From assembly GCF_020497125.1 (NCBI RefSeq), contig NC_059087.1:17703925-17767924 (forward strand): a DNA stretch of 64,000 nt. Direction: 5' to 3'. The notes under the pieces were generated by a model. That model was not told the origin of the DNA. It did no database searches and saw nothing but the letters and a program-made list of their open reading frames with translations. Below, piece by piece: positions 23,401 through 37,900 of this stretch. Positions within the stretch are counted from its first letter, which is position 1. Every line of letters starts with the position of its first letter. The position numbers were made by a program, and so were the translations under genes. Origin of the DNA: Mauremys mutica (lineage: Eukaryota; Chordata; Testudines; Geoemydidae).

Positions 23401-26400
23401 AACTCATGGAGGATGAGTGACGTCCCAGGGGACTGGAGAAGGGCAAACATGATACCTGTAAGTAAAAAGGGGAACAAAGAGGACCCTGGGAATTATAGAC
23501 CAGTCAGACTAACTTTGACACCCGGAAAGAAACTGGAACAAATTATTAATCAGTTTGCAAGTACCTAGAGCAGTGGTTTTCAACCTCCCTATATTTGTGG
23601 ACCCCTAAAAAATTTCAAAAGGAGGTGTGGACCCCATTGGAAATCCTAAACATAATTTGTGGATCCTCGCTGTTCTATGGTAATGACAGCCTTTAACAGA
23701 TCCTTTAGACAATGTCTGTGGACCCCCAGGGGTCTGCAGACCACAGGTTGAAAACCACTGACTAGAGGATAATAGGGTTCTAAGTAATAGCCAATGTGGA
23801 TTTAAAAACAAATCATGCCAAACCAACCTAATTTCCTTCTTTGAGTGTGTCACTGGTCTAGTAGATGGAGGGGAGGGGGATAGCAGTGAACATAAGAACA
23901 GCCATATTGGGTCAGACCAAAGGTCCATCTAGCCCACTATCCTGTCTTCCGACAGTGGCCAATGCCAGGTGTCCCAGAAGGAATGAACAGAACAGATAAT
24001 CAAGTGATCCATCCCCTGTTGCCCATTCCCAACTTCTAGCAAACAGAGGTTAGGGACACCATCCCTGCCTATCCTGGCTAATAGCCATTGATGGACCTGT
24101 CCTCAATGAATTTATCTAATTCTTTTTTTAACTCTGTTCTAGTCTTGGCTTTCACAACATCCTCTGTCAAAGAGTTCCACAGGTTGACTGTGTGTTGTGT
24201 GAAGAAATACTTGCTTTTGTTTGTGTTAAGCCTGCTGCATATTAGGTGACCCCTTGTTCTTATGTTATGAGAAGGAGTAAATAACACTTTATTTACTTTC
24301 TCCATACTAATCATGATTTTATAGACCTCTGTCATATGCCCTCTGTGTCGTCTCTTTTCCAAGCTGAAAAGTCCCAATTTTATTAATTTCTCCTCATAGG
24401 GAAGCTGTTCCGTACCCCTAATCATTGTTGTTGCTTTTTTCTGAACCTTTTCCAATTCCAATATATCTTTTTTTTTGAGATGAGGTGACCACATCTGCAC
24501 GCAGTATTCAAGATGTGGGTGTACCATGGGTTTATATAGCGGCAATATGATATTTTCTGTCTTATCGATCCTTTTCTTAATGATAATGCTGTTGCTGCAC
24601 ATTGAGTGGATGTTTTCAGAGACTAATCCACAATGACTCCAGATTTTTCTCTTGAGTGGTAACAGCTAATTTAGACTCCATCATTTTATATGTATAGTTA
24701 GGATTATGTTTTCCAATGTGCATCACTTTGCATTTATCAACATTGAATTTAATCTGCCATTTAATTGCCCAGTCACCGAGTTTTATGAGATTCCTTTGTA
24801 GCTTTTCGCAGTCTGCTTTGGACTTAACTATCTTGAGTAGTTTCGTATCATCTGCAAATTTTGCCACCTCAGTTTACCCCTTTTTCCAGATTATTTATGA
24901 ATATGGTGAACAGTACTGGTCCCAGTACAGACTCCCGGGGGACACCACTATTTAGTTCTCTCCATTCTGTATATATCTTGATTATAGCAAGACTTCTGAG
25001 ACAGTCCCACATCATTCTGGGATGTATTAGCAGGAGTGTTGTAAGCAAGACACAAGAAGTAATTCTTCTGTTCTACTCCGCGCTGATTAGGCCTCAACTG
25101 GAGTATTGTGCCCAGTTCTGGGCGGCACATTTCAGGAAAGATGACTTGTTAAGATATAGACAAGCACATTTGAAGGCGAGTTAGCTGGCTGCGTTGTACT
25201 CTGATCAGAGTGCCTACAGCCAAACTGTAACTCGACTTGCTAAAATGCAGCTAAAGATGTTAAACTGTGTAGGCATGAAGTCAGTGGTCCCCAAAATTTT
25301 AACGTCATGCTGCCCCTCCCCCTTTCCACACGGTCCAGGAGCCACGGTTGAGAGCAGGGCTGCGGCTCCAAGGGGATGCAGACAGGGTAAGAGGGCTGAG
25401 GCTGGAGCCATGGCTGGGCCGGGAGCCTGGGGATGGGGCCAGGAATGGCAACGGCCAGGCTGTGAGACCTGTGGGTGGGCCGGAGCAGAGTGGGCCTGGC
25501 CTGGAGCCTGCTGTCTTGGGGTCTGGCCCAGACCCTGCTGCAACCCTCAAATGTTCCTCTGCGGACCCCACTTTGGGGACCACTGCATTAAGTGGAGTTT
25601 TAGTCGAGTTAAGCTAGTTTGATTGAGCTAACTCAATTGAAATACCACCCTTGTTTCCCTACTTTAGACAAGTCCTGGTCCCTCAATTATTGACCTGCCT
25701 CTTAAGAGCTCCATGAAGCAACACAAAGGATTCTGGGGCATACAACTAAAGAGGAACAGTTGCAGGAAGCCGAAGGTCGAGTCACTGGAGGGGAAAGGGG
25801 TGGTTGGCTCGGGGTTACTGAGGGGTAAAGGCTGAGAATCCCCCCGGCCTTGTAGGAAAATCACCTTTCTCATTCAAAATAAACTTCTTAGTTCTGTCTG
25901 CCCAAAGTCTCGCGTAGCTTAAAAGGATTAATGTTTTTAACTCTCTCACTCTCTTGACCCTTGAGAATATTTTACATAAAATAAATAGGTGGGGTGAGGG
26001 ATTGAAACGTCTCCAGTACGTGGCTAATATTAATCTGAGAGACTCAGCATCAACAAAAATAAATCCTGGGCATAGGGGTTCTCTAGAAAGACAGACTCAT
26101 GCTTCCTCCCACTGGGCCTGTCAGCTCTGCTCTCCTAAAAGTGTATCGAGAAGGTGATTGTGGTACACTTCAGTGCCCTGTCTCAGAAGAATGGGGCTGC
26201 AGAGAGAGTGCAATTAGTGCCTCCTCAATCATAACGCTGCTGGTGGGTCCAATTTTAAGTCTATGAGCCTTGACAATGTACCTTTTTAATCCATTGTTTG
26301 AAAGAAATGTTGAACAACGTGCATATAGTAATGTGATGCCTGGCTGAGCAGGTGGTGTGCAGTCTTGGAGCTGGTGGGGGGTCCCTTGGCTTTGTTACAT

Positions 26401-29400
26401 TCAGCACTTTAATTTCTTTGAAACTTGTACCGTGCGCCTGAATGGGATGAAAATTGTTCCCAGCAGAACCATCTCTGTTCATTTCCTGGTGATAATCGAT
26501 TGTTTTCAAAGCAACATGAATTTCTGGGGAAACTAACACGAAGGTTTCAAAGTACCTTTTAGCCTCTAATTAAAAAGTGTGAGTGTTGCAGCTGAATTAA
26601 TTCATTTATATATTTTAAAAAACCCTCATTCATGTTTGCTTCCTATGGTGGTGGATTAGGCACTGGGTCAACGGGGCCTGTGCCTGGGGCCCCGGCCAAC
26701 CGGGGAGCCCTGGAAAAAATGGGCACCCCTGCACTCTGACCTGCTCTGCATGATGCCTGCTCACGCTAGGGAGCAGGATCAGGGCGCAATGGCCTGCCCC
26801 GCTCTGCCTGCCCACCCACCTGGCGCTCCAGCACGGAGGTTTGCCTCGCTCCACCTGCCTGGTGGGTGGAGCGGGGCAAGCCCCCATGCCCTGACCCCAT
26901 TTCCCTTGCAGGAGCGTGGGCCGGGGGGGAGCGACACACTGCAGGTGGAAGGGATGGGGAGGTGTCCCCACTTGCTCTGGCCCAGGGACCTCACAAAATC
27001 TTAATCCGTCCCTGGCTTCTCAGGCCCTTTACAGATTAGATCTTTGCCCTTTATCAAGGGCTTAATAGTTCTTCCAAATGCTAATGGATATTGCTGTGTG
27101 CCTTGTTAGGCTATGTCTATGCTACAGACTCTACAGTGGCACAGCTGAGCCACTGTGCCATGTGTAAGGTTTCTTGTGTAGCTGCTCTGTGCTGGCGGGA
27201 GAGACCTCTCCTGTTGGCATAATTAAACCACCTCCAGCGAGCGGCGGTAGCATGTCTCCCGCTGACATAGCACTGTCCACACTGGCACTGTTGTGAGTGA
27301 AACTTATGTCGGTCACGGGTGGGTTTTTTTGTTTTTGTTTCCCCCCTCACACACACCCCTGACTGACAAAAGTAGACAAAGCCTTAGTTCTGGCTATTAT
27401 GGAAACATATTTCAGGGTTTTTTTTGCTCAAGTAATTAAAATTCAGTCCATCCCAGAGAAATGAACTGTCTCACTAAATGTGAGAGGCTGGTTTGTCAAA
27501 TTTAATGGAAGCGATATGAAAAAAGTTTGACTTCGCTGTCTGCGGATATATTCATTGCACACGATATAAAATAATATTTAAAAAAAAATTCTTACTGCTT
27601 TTAAAAAACAACCCCTTTGGCTGTTGAAATAGGGGAAATCCTGCTGGAAAAAGATGCAAAAGTTAGGGCAAAGGTGAAACTTCCTTAAACATCTGTGTGT
27701 TTTTAAAATCTGTTTATTTTGAGACAGAGAAAAAAAATGGAAAGAATTGACAAGACCAAGTCAAGAAATTAGATCATAAATGATTTAGGCATTGACTCAT
27801 ATCATAGGGCTGGAATCTTGCCGCCTTGTTTTACAGTATTATGGTAAAAGAAACCACATGGTGTAAAAACTGTGAGGAGGGTGTATTGAAGGAATGGCTG
27901 CCAAATGTTCAGTGAATTTGTGACAAAGTTTTTACAACTCACTAGACATTAGATTCCACATTTGCCTTTCAAATCAACATTGGACTGAATCTTTCAGAAA
28001 TGGGCTGTGATAGATGAGTTGCATGGGCCACGTTCATATCTCTTTGAACTCAGTGTTAGACAATAAGACCAGGATAATAACCAAAATTAAAGGGACATTC
28101 AACCTTTTTTAATAGGTTGGATGGTATGGATGTCTTGCCTGAGTCTGTGAAGATGACAAGTACCCTTGCTGGTTAAATGAAAGATGATTTTTCTTTTTCA
28201 TCTTAGTCTGTGTGCGTGGTGTAATAACTTGCTACAATTTACATTTTAATTACATTGCTCCGGATGTGTGTTCAGATAATGGACAGCAACAGCCTTTAAT
28301 TACCTTTAGGAAGAAAGTCTAGAACAGCTATTACAACTAATTTTGAGTCCCTGGTAAAAGAAAAATTGTTGTCCTGGAAGGTGCTGAAATCCAACCAATT
28401 CAGTCTTTGTGAGCAGTCTTAGGGTGTGTAATGGCTACGATTAGACAAGGATTTGGGGTTAAAGGAAATCCCTCTTTACTGAAGCTAGAGTAATACATTT
28501 GGTGGGAGTACAAGTAGTTTAGGAAGGCGAGATGCCCGAGCATTTAGCGCTCTTTAGGGCAGGCAGGGACAGTCTTTTTGTTGTGTATAGTGTCTAGTAC
28601 ATTGGAGTACTCCATTCCCTGACTGGACCTCCGAACGCTACTACAACACAGTAATTGTGTTCAGACATACTGTAGGATTTTTAAGGCCTGCCAAGCAAGG
28701 CATGGAGCATTGTTAATTCTGTTTTCATGTGGCCTTGGAGATTTTTCCTAAATTGTTCTCATATCCATACAGAACACTCTCTTTCTATGAAGTCCAATAA
28801 GCATTGTCAATCTGTCAGTGTTAAAGGAAAATATTATCAGACGGAGAGCCTGTGGAACCTCTTGCACGTAGGCTGCCCATTCCTCCCAGTATGGATCTTT
28901 TTTCTGCTCAAGACCTGAAGCATAGTGCTTGAAATCCAAATGATCAAATATGTCCCCTGACAGCATGTGGGAAAGCAGGAACTTCCACTGGCAATGGAAT
29001 ACTTTCTCCCTGGGTACCTGAAAATGGATGATCGCTTCTCAGTAGTGTGGTAGCTTCAGGTTTCATCTGTCTGGAGCCCAGCCAAAGGGATAATCAGAAA
29101 TTCAGGTCTCCTTTGGAGGATGCTTTTCAAGGATCCATGCTGATGAAGAGGATGGGGCATTTGTGGCCCTAGAATCCAAAATGGATGCCTTTGTTTGTGA
29201 CTTGTGCAACTTTCAATTGAGTCTTCAAATATTTTGCAGGTGTAAATGTCACACCAGGTGTACCTTTTTACTTTTTTGGTAAACTTGCCAAGGAGGGTCT
29301 TTGGAAACTTGGAGCAAAGTCGTTTCTTGGACTGTTTTAGTTCTAATAAAAGACTGTGATGAAAAATACATAGGTTCTCTGCGTGTAGAATAGCTTATTA

Positions 29401-31923
29401 CAAAGTAGAGAACAGTTACCTTTCATGAGGAAGCTGTGTTAGTGGAAGCTTCCCTAAAGAGACTTGGTTTAGGTATGATGTGGCCACACTGTGGCTTTCA
29501 CATACTTCAGTAAAAGGGAGAAAAGGAGAATGATTATAAGCATATCTGTTCGGCTATATGTTCTGTGTAGGATAGGAAAAAAGGTTCAAAATTATGTACT
29601 GGGACTGCTTAAAGATATTGCCAGTGCCTGTTGAGATATGATTGCCAAACTATCTGATTTCGCTTAGTAACTTGCCCTTTGGGTATTTCCAGAAGCGGAG
29701 ACACTTTCGTAGATAAGAATAAGCCAGGGAGAATGCCTTCTGATAACACTGGTGACTGTCTTCCCTTGGCCTGTGTTTGCAGCAGTGTTTCAGGAGGGAG
29801 TGTTGTTTTTTTTTTCCATACTGAGCTGTGAATAGATCTCTGCAGATGTGTTTACAATTGGAGGGGGTAAGAGGCCTCTGGCTCAAATATCTTGAGGATG
29901 AACCTGCAGGAACTTGTGGCTATTCTGTGTGCCAAGTTTCACATGAAGCCCTTTTCAGCAAGATAAACTATTTAATATGTAGTGCTTGGACCACATTTTC
30001 CTTATTGCCTCATTTGCTTCAGAAATTAGTAAATCTCAGTGAACAATCTAAATGCAATTACATGAATTTTGTGGCAAAAGGTCCAGCTTTAATTTTGCTA
30101 GCATGTCCATGCACATCATCTCGGAGTAGTGTCGGGACCCCTGCTATGTTCATTGGAACAGCAGGCGGTCCTCACAAAGCACGCTCTCCCACTTTATTCT
30201 TAGTCCTTTTGTAACGCATGCCATGTATCACAACTTCAGGGGAAACTGAGCTGAAATGTGGCTCTGGAAAAGCATCAACAAGGATCATAATGTACAAGGA
30301 AATCTTCAACTGTTAAGGAATTATTTTGGATGAATTAACCCTGCCTCTGGTTGTCTTGATCCCCGAATATCTGATGTTTGTGACATATAAGATACCAGTA
30401 AGAGACTTAACTGAACTGCCACAAAATGCCTTGAGACTTTAGTGTTAAAACAGAGCTAATAGAAATTGCTTCAAAATTTATACCAAATTGAACATCTCTG
30501 GAGGGGGAGGAGAAATTCCCCAAGGGAAAGGTACTGCAAGATTACCACAATACAAATAAATATTTAACTGTCAGTGTCTGGGGGACCAGCATTACGCTAG
30601 GTGCTGTACAAACCCAAAATAAGAGTTCCAGCTGTAGCTGAGAAGATGGAGAAGTAATATGAGTGATGTACCCCCACTGCCTCCTGACTGTATCTTGATC
30701 CCACCCACCGTACACCCCACATTGCGGACATGACAGACTGTATATGGTATATGCTGTCCAATACCAAAACGCTAATATCCCCCTAAAACCTGTATGTTAC
30801 CCCCAATGACACAATAACTGACGCTTCAAACACTTTGTATTGTTTATTTTCAAATATTCTCTAATAAACTTTAAATCTCTTCTATTGGACCAACTTCTTT
30901 TGGTGAAAGAGACAAGCTTTTGAGCTACACAGAACTGCTCTTCACGTTTGGGAAAGATAGTTTATCACTATTTGTGATAGTGTTTAGAAATAGTGATTTG
31001 CAACTTTTCATGGTTGAGCAAAGGTATTAAAAACTATAACAACTTTTTTGCACTGAATCCCTGTTAATCTTGCTCCATGTATCATTCTCTGTACTTTAAA
31101 TAAACAAAAAAGATGTGACCTGCACACTTTGAATGGATGTGTTGAATTCCCTGTCAGCCCCTTACCTTGGCTTCTGAGGACTTCACTGCTGCAGTTGAAG
31201 GCATTGTTTAAAAGATTTGTAGGTATTAAGATGAAAGGGTTTGACCATTCCTTTTAGCTTCCCGTTATTTACTCTTTTTAAATTTGTGTCAAAAGATCAC
31301 CTTTTTGTGTACAGTAAAACTATTAATATTTTATTTGGCTAATGCTCACAAGTTTGCCAAGCACCCACAGAAACATGTTCAGACATGGATCGTACCCAGA
31401 GAACAATCTACATTTGACATGTCATAACTAGTTATGGTCATAAAGAAAATTAATATAAGGAGCAGGAGGATAGAGGGAATGAAGGTGACAGTGATAAGAT
31501 CACTTGGTTACCAGGCTTAGTAGGCTAGGTCCTTATCTGGAAAATTGTTGTCTTCTTTTTTATTTTAAATATATATAGTTTTTCTCCCCCTCCCCCTGTC
31601 TTTCCTCCCCACTCTCACTTCTCATAATGGACATAGATCAGTTACCTGTAGGTTGTTTTTCCTTTCTCTAGGTATGTATATTACAGGTGGTGACACACCT
31701 GTAGCTTGCCTGAGTGTATCTATTTTAAAGAGTCATATTTGGTTCCTTGTGATGCAGCCAAAAGGTAAAACTCTGAAAAACACTTTTATTATTTAAATTT
31801 ACAATGAACAGGGAGGCTAATTAAAAAAAACACAGCAAGGTGCTGATTAAGCTGATCCTGGTCCTCTGGATCTGGGGAATGACAGGTACTTTTGGTATTC
31901 AGTAGACTGGCTCTGGACACACA

Positions 31924-31957
<34 letters not shown>

Positions 31958-34900
31958 GTTATTCCTAATGCATTATTTCTCCTAGAGCAAATAAGTATTT
32001 GAATTTAGATTTTACAGACTGAACAGATGGTCTTTTTTCCCCCTCCACTTCTTATTTTGGTGGAAGATGGGGTACATTAGATGCATTTTTGTGTTTGTGA
32101 CACTTGGAAGTCGTGAAACGTTGTAGCCTTAGATGAGATTCAGTATGAGGCTCCCTACGGATCTTCTCTTGTCCAGACTTCACTAAAATTTGAGACGTCA
32201 GGCTTTTCAGTACTTCTCTTTCTCTGTATTTTCCATAAACTGTTAGATTTGGCTGTGGATACTTTGTGTCTGGGTTGATAGAAGATCTCAGACTGCATTA
32301 AAATTGCAGGTCTAATATTGTACAGTAGAACCTCATAGTTATGAACACCAGAGTTACGAACTGACCAGTCAACCACACACCTCATTGGAACCTGAAGTAT
32401 GCAATCAGGCAGCAGCAGAGACCAAAAAAAAAAGCAAATACAGTACATTACTGTGTTAAATGTAAATTACTAAAAAAAAAAATAAAGGGAAAGTAGCATT
32501 TTTCTTCTGCATAGTAAAGTTTCAAAGCTGTCGGAAGTCAATGTCAGTTGTAAACTTATGAAAGAAGAACTGTAACATTTTGTTGAGAATTATGAACATT
32601 TCAGACTTACGAACAACCTCCATTCCCAAGGTGTTTGTAACTCTGAGGTTCTATTGTCCTGTTCATTCTCTTTCCATACATCTTTTATTAACATTCCCTT
32701 TGTTATGGTAGTGCTGTTGCCAGATTCTGCGAGTCAAGCAAATCTCTGCAATCCTAAAGGCAGGGCTCTGATTAATGTGGAGTGTCAGTTTAATTAAATA
32801 TTTACTGTTGGGACTTGATGACCTGGAAGTGGCTAATGAGAGATGCCCCTTTTCACTTCTGAGCCACCAGCCCAAATCTGGAACTACTTTGTAGTGAATG
32901 AAAGTCGTTATCAACTAAAGGCTGTTGTTTGACCTGTGGAAATGAATTGATGGTATTGGTCTAGCTCTGAGTGGACCATTGTCCATGTGATTAAAATACT
33001 GTCATAGCTGGCAGTCACACCAGGAGTCTCTGCTGAGTACCTGTAGCTTGAATGGGTCTGGACACTGAATTATCTTCTTACTTCTAGACCAGGTGCCTAC
33101 AAGGCAGCATTGAGGCATACTGGTCAATCTTAATTGGGGTTAGGCGTGCACTTCTGTTTCCCACAGCGTATCTGTTGTGTGTGCTCACTAAAGACTTTTG
33201 TCTCCAAGGCTGTCAATGTGGCACCTTTCACCAGCATTAAATTCACTTTAAAATGTTAAGTAGTACTCAGTATGCCTGCTGCTCTGCAATTAAAACTGAA
33301 ACAGCCAAGCAAAACATCATCTGCATTTTTCTTGAATGTCCAGTGACTGGAAAAGTAGTGTGGTTGCTTCTTGAAGTTCAAAGATGGGGAACTAAGAACA
33401 ATAGGTTTGTGATCTCTAAAAGAACCTGAAGTGTGTGTAAAGATGCAGGCAGAAATTCAGCAACGGGTATGTAAGACACAAATCCATTTTTATCTTTTGT
33501 ACCTGTTTCTCTCCCCCCACCCATCTCCAGTATCCCATTCTGGTGATTCTTAGCCTACAGTAGTGCCCAAGTCTCTTCACTACTGCACCTTGTCCATTAT
33601 GCTACAGGATTTCTGTGACTGGCCAATTCAGGGTCTGATGCTTCTGACTCCTCAGTGACCTTGCCATCAGAGTTGAATTTGCAGAGATTTTTATCCTTGA
33701 TGGCATCACTCTCTGTTTTTGTCCCTTACTGCCATAGGCTATTAGGTAGATTACTAGGTGACTAACATTTTTTAACATTAACTCAGTTAAGGAATCTGGA
33801 AAGTTCTGCATTTAGTAAATAAAACTCTTGCTGCTCCCCACCATCACTATCCATGAGAGGCTGAAGAACAAAGTGAGTCTGTTTTGATTGTTTTTCAGAC
33901 TGGTATATATCCAGCAGAGTCAAAATCTCATTAGCAACAAGTCTTTAACAGGGGAATGATGAACATGTTGACACGGACCAAAGGGATTCAGAGTGTGTAA
34001 CTAATTGATGTGCAGGGATTATAGGTCATATCTTCACGATTCACATGCATCAGTGACAAAGGGTGATTTAATTTTAAACAATCAGCATGCTTCATCCAAA
34101 AGCTGCCCTTCCACATCCCGGGAGGAATGGATTGTGTCAGCTGACAGACTAGAGAAAACTCTGTGGTGGGGCTTGTTAATGCTTGCTAGAAAGTAGGTCA
34201 TGGCCAAAAGTAGCCTGACTGGCTTTGTTGGAAGCAATGAATCTGACGAAGTGGGTATTCACCCACGAAAGCTTATGCTCCAATACATTTGTTAGTCTAT
34301 AAGGTGCCACAGGACTCTGTTGCTTTTTGTTGGAAGCGTGTCTCAAAAAGGGAGAGAATCTGCTGAGGGGAAAGCTCAGATAGTTTTTCCAATCCTCATT
34401 GTTTAACAGCTGACATGGTGTCTTAACCCTGCTTTCCAGTATTAGTATATAATTGTATCTTTAAAAGAATACTAGCTTTTATTTCTTCCTGGGAAAATGT
34501 TTATGGCATAAATGTAATCTTGGTTGTGAGATTTGGTGATAAATTTAAAATTTCAAACCTGTGCCTTTTTATTAAACTTTGCTTTTTCTTTCCTGAATTC
34601 TATTTTCATTGAAGAGTTACTGAGACTTGACAGTAATTTTTGAAGAATATTAGTTTTAGAAACAATTTTGCTTTTCCACCTTATATTTTGCACTTTGGTT
34701 CTCTCGTGTGCATTATTACTGATAAGATATGCATGAAAAATAAGTATTTTCCCCCCTTTGAGAACTCATCTGTTCTTGCTTCAGCTTCTCCATCTGAAGT
34801 CTAAGTTCTCTGCTTGTGGCATAATGATCATTTCCACAGCAACAAATTGTCCTATCGAAAATAGAAGGCTTTGACTTTTGGTGCTGAATAAGTATAACAG

Positions 34901-37900
34901 GAGCACATTTAACCCTTATGAAAGACTATCCTGTTTTCAAATAAAATAAAAATTATGAGAATTAAAAATTCAGAAAATATGCTATGGGATCCAAATTATG
35001 TCTAAATAGAATGTTCTTTCATACTTTTCAGTGTGACACATGCAGAACTTAAAAAAGCCAACACACTGGAAATACTGCCTTGCTGGCAGGACTTCCCTCC
35101 ATAACTTTTCCTTGCTCACAGTTTATAAACAGAGGACCAGATCCCACAAACGCTTTCTCAGGCAAGAAACCCCATTTTAAGCAGTGGGGACCATTTGCCT
35201 GCCTTAAGGGCCCAGAGCTTTCAAGCTTTGAGGTTTGAAAAGCCTGCTTTGTGTAACGAGCTAGGCCTTTGTTACATTTAGAGGGAAAAGGAAAGATTTG
35301 TTAATAGACTTTTGAAAACCAAAAACCTGCTGTTTTGCCCACAACATAACCCCAGCCCTCCTGTATATGTCTGTTTACAGCCTTGTCTTCTCCCCACCTT
35401 CTAAATCTAAACAGTGAGTACAAATACCTCCTGTGAGTAACAGGAAGTTGCTTCATGGCTCAGACAGCAGGCAACACTTGCGTGCAAAGCCATTGTCACC
35501 TGAGCCTCTGTGACACACCTCTTAGGGTATATCTACATTGCAATAACAGACCCCCCCCTACTGAGTTTCAGAGCCCGAGGCAATTAACTCATGCTCGCAT
35601 GGCTTGTGCTGTGGGGCTGAGAATTGCAGTGTAGGTGCTCAGGCTGCACCCCCCAGTTCTGAGACCCTCACGGGGAGGGTTCAGGGCTTGGGCTCCAGCC
35701 CAACCCCGAACATCTACACTGCAAAGTTTCACCCTGCAGCCCAAGCCCTGTGAGCCCGGGCCACCTGCCGTGCAGCAGGTCTTTTATTGAAGGGTAGGTG
35801 CACCCTTAAGATATGTCTACACAGCATTGTGGCGTGAGCCTCTGAGCCTGGGTTGACAGACTTGGGCTAGTGGGGCTTGCACTAGCACTCTAACAACGCT
35901 GTGTAGGCAGCACTTGGAAGTTGTAGTTTGAACTGGTGCTTGGGTTCTGAAGCCTAAGGATGGGGATAGGCTTCAGAGCCCGAGCTCCAGCCCAAGCAGC
36001 AACTTCAAAGCACTCTCTATTCAGCTATTTTTAGAGCACTAGCATAAGCCCTGCTAGGCTGAATCTGTCAACTGGGCTGGGAGGCTTGCTCCTGCTCAGT
36101 CCAAAATGCTGTGTAGACATAACCTCTGAAATGCCTGAACTCCACTAGACCGGTCAGTGAAATGCCAAGCACACTTCTCATACTGCTGCATTGCACTGGC
36201 CCCACATTTTAAGGGATCATATACCACTTGTACAGGGAGTACTTGGGGTAGAAGGAGAGGCCAAGCACAATGTACACTTTAGGCATTTAAAAAAAAGCTG
36301 ATTTCTATACTTTTTGAGAAAGGTGAAACACTATCTGTGCTAACAATGATTAACAGACCCTAGATGGTAATCCCAGTTGGTTCCTCTATGTTCAGACAGG
36401 TGCGTCTGAGTTCTTGTATTGCTTTATTTGAGACAGAGTGAGAGTTGTGTTTGTGTGTGGAGGGGAAGAGTTCTTCCACTGGTGCTAGATCAGTGGTTCT
36501 CAACCTGTTTATCGTTATGGGCTGCCTTATGCGGCCCAGAATGTGTTACCTGGGCCACCGATTGAGAACCACAGTGCCCCCACACAGACCCCTGGGCCCA
36601 GCGCCTCCCACCCGGAGACCCCTCCACAGAGAGGGGTCAGGAGTGGAGCCCTGGGTGGGGGGCCAGGTGGCAGCCTCGACCCTGGACCTGGTTGGGCAGC
36701 AGCCCAGACCCTGACCCCCGGGGCTGGCCAGCAGCCCCAATGCTGACCCCAGAGACTGACCCCATTACAAGACCCTTTTTTACAATTGTTTATAACTTTA
36801 CCAAACTTTAATCATTTGGGTTGAAATTTTCCCTGCCAGGTATTTGCCTCAGGCTGAATTTTATTTTGTGAGTGCTTCAGCCAAAATGGGCTCACTGATT
36901 CCAAGAAATTAGGAGAAAATGTTGTTTTGATCCTGAGTGTGTCTTTTTGTTTGTTTTGTTTAAAATAAAATTTAAAAAATTCTGGTGACTTTTTCTTTGG
37001 ACAACTGTACTGCCCCTAGGCTTTGGAGCAGGGACTTGACATTTGCCAGAGGGTGGCCTTTGTATCAAGGATGTGCCTTTTGCCTTCCCGATGAAAAGCC
37101 ACCCAAATTTGGCCAAATTGTAAGCCTTTGCAAAATTGCAGTTTGAGCGTGCTCCATAGAGAATCCGTAGATTTTAGGCGCTGAATTTCCTGAAGATTCT
37201 GTCTGTGCTGCATGTGCTCCAGCACAGAGCTGAGCCAGACTTCCTCTGAAATTTCTGGTCTCGGTTGCTGTAGGCTGCATCGGGTGCTGGCATCTCAACT
37301 GAGAGCAGGGGGACTCTCTTCTGTGCTTCCAGTGCCTCCCCTGCTGCGCCTGGGCAGTGTGGAGGAGGAAGCTACCTGATTTGAATGTAGAAGAGACAAG
37401 ATCTGGTCCTGTGGTTAGAGCAGACTGGGACAAGGAGTATGAGGGGCAGTCACTGGGACTGAAGTCTGGCGGGAGTAGGTAGGGGAAACCAAGACTGGGA
37501 GTCGGTGTGCGGGGAAACTGGGAATGATTGGGCAAAGAAACTAGGAGTAGAAGCCAGTAGGGGGAGTGGGGAACTGAAATCGAATGAGGAATCTTGTAGG
37601 GAGGAGACTGGAACTGAGAACCAGTTAATAAGCAAGCTTAATTTTGGCATTGTCTTGAGAGCTTGACTTGCCTACTGTAACAATATTCTTTTAATGTACT
37701 TTTTGTGTGGTTAATGTATAACATGAGTGTGAATTAGCCTCTTCCTGATTCTGAGATTTTTGTAATGTAGCACATACTGATCAGTTGGCTACATTCAGTC
37801 AGTCACATCTTTTTGTCTTCATATTACAAATGGAGCCATTACCTGGGAATGCAATCAGTAGTGAGGTGTTGTCCCATATTATTTTTGCATGCTGACATAA

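Noticed and set aside
29828..30214. 128-codon plus-strand frame
   Set aside because: No recognisable motif, unusual composition for a gene, and no supporting splice sites or start context.
36185..36200. CATTGCACTGG, reverse of the miR-130/301 seed CAGTGCAATG (these miRNAs lie near PPIL2 in mammals)
   Set aside because: The flanking sequence does not continue the mature miRNA and no precursor hairpin is seen. The only other such seed (near 55762) is inside a Harbinger element.
37065..37535. 156-codon minus-strand frame
   Set aside because: It overlaps repeat-like sequence, has no domain or splice context, and its composition is not convincing.
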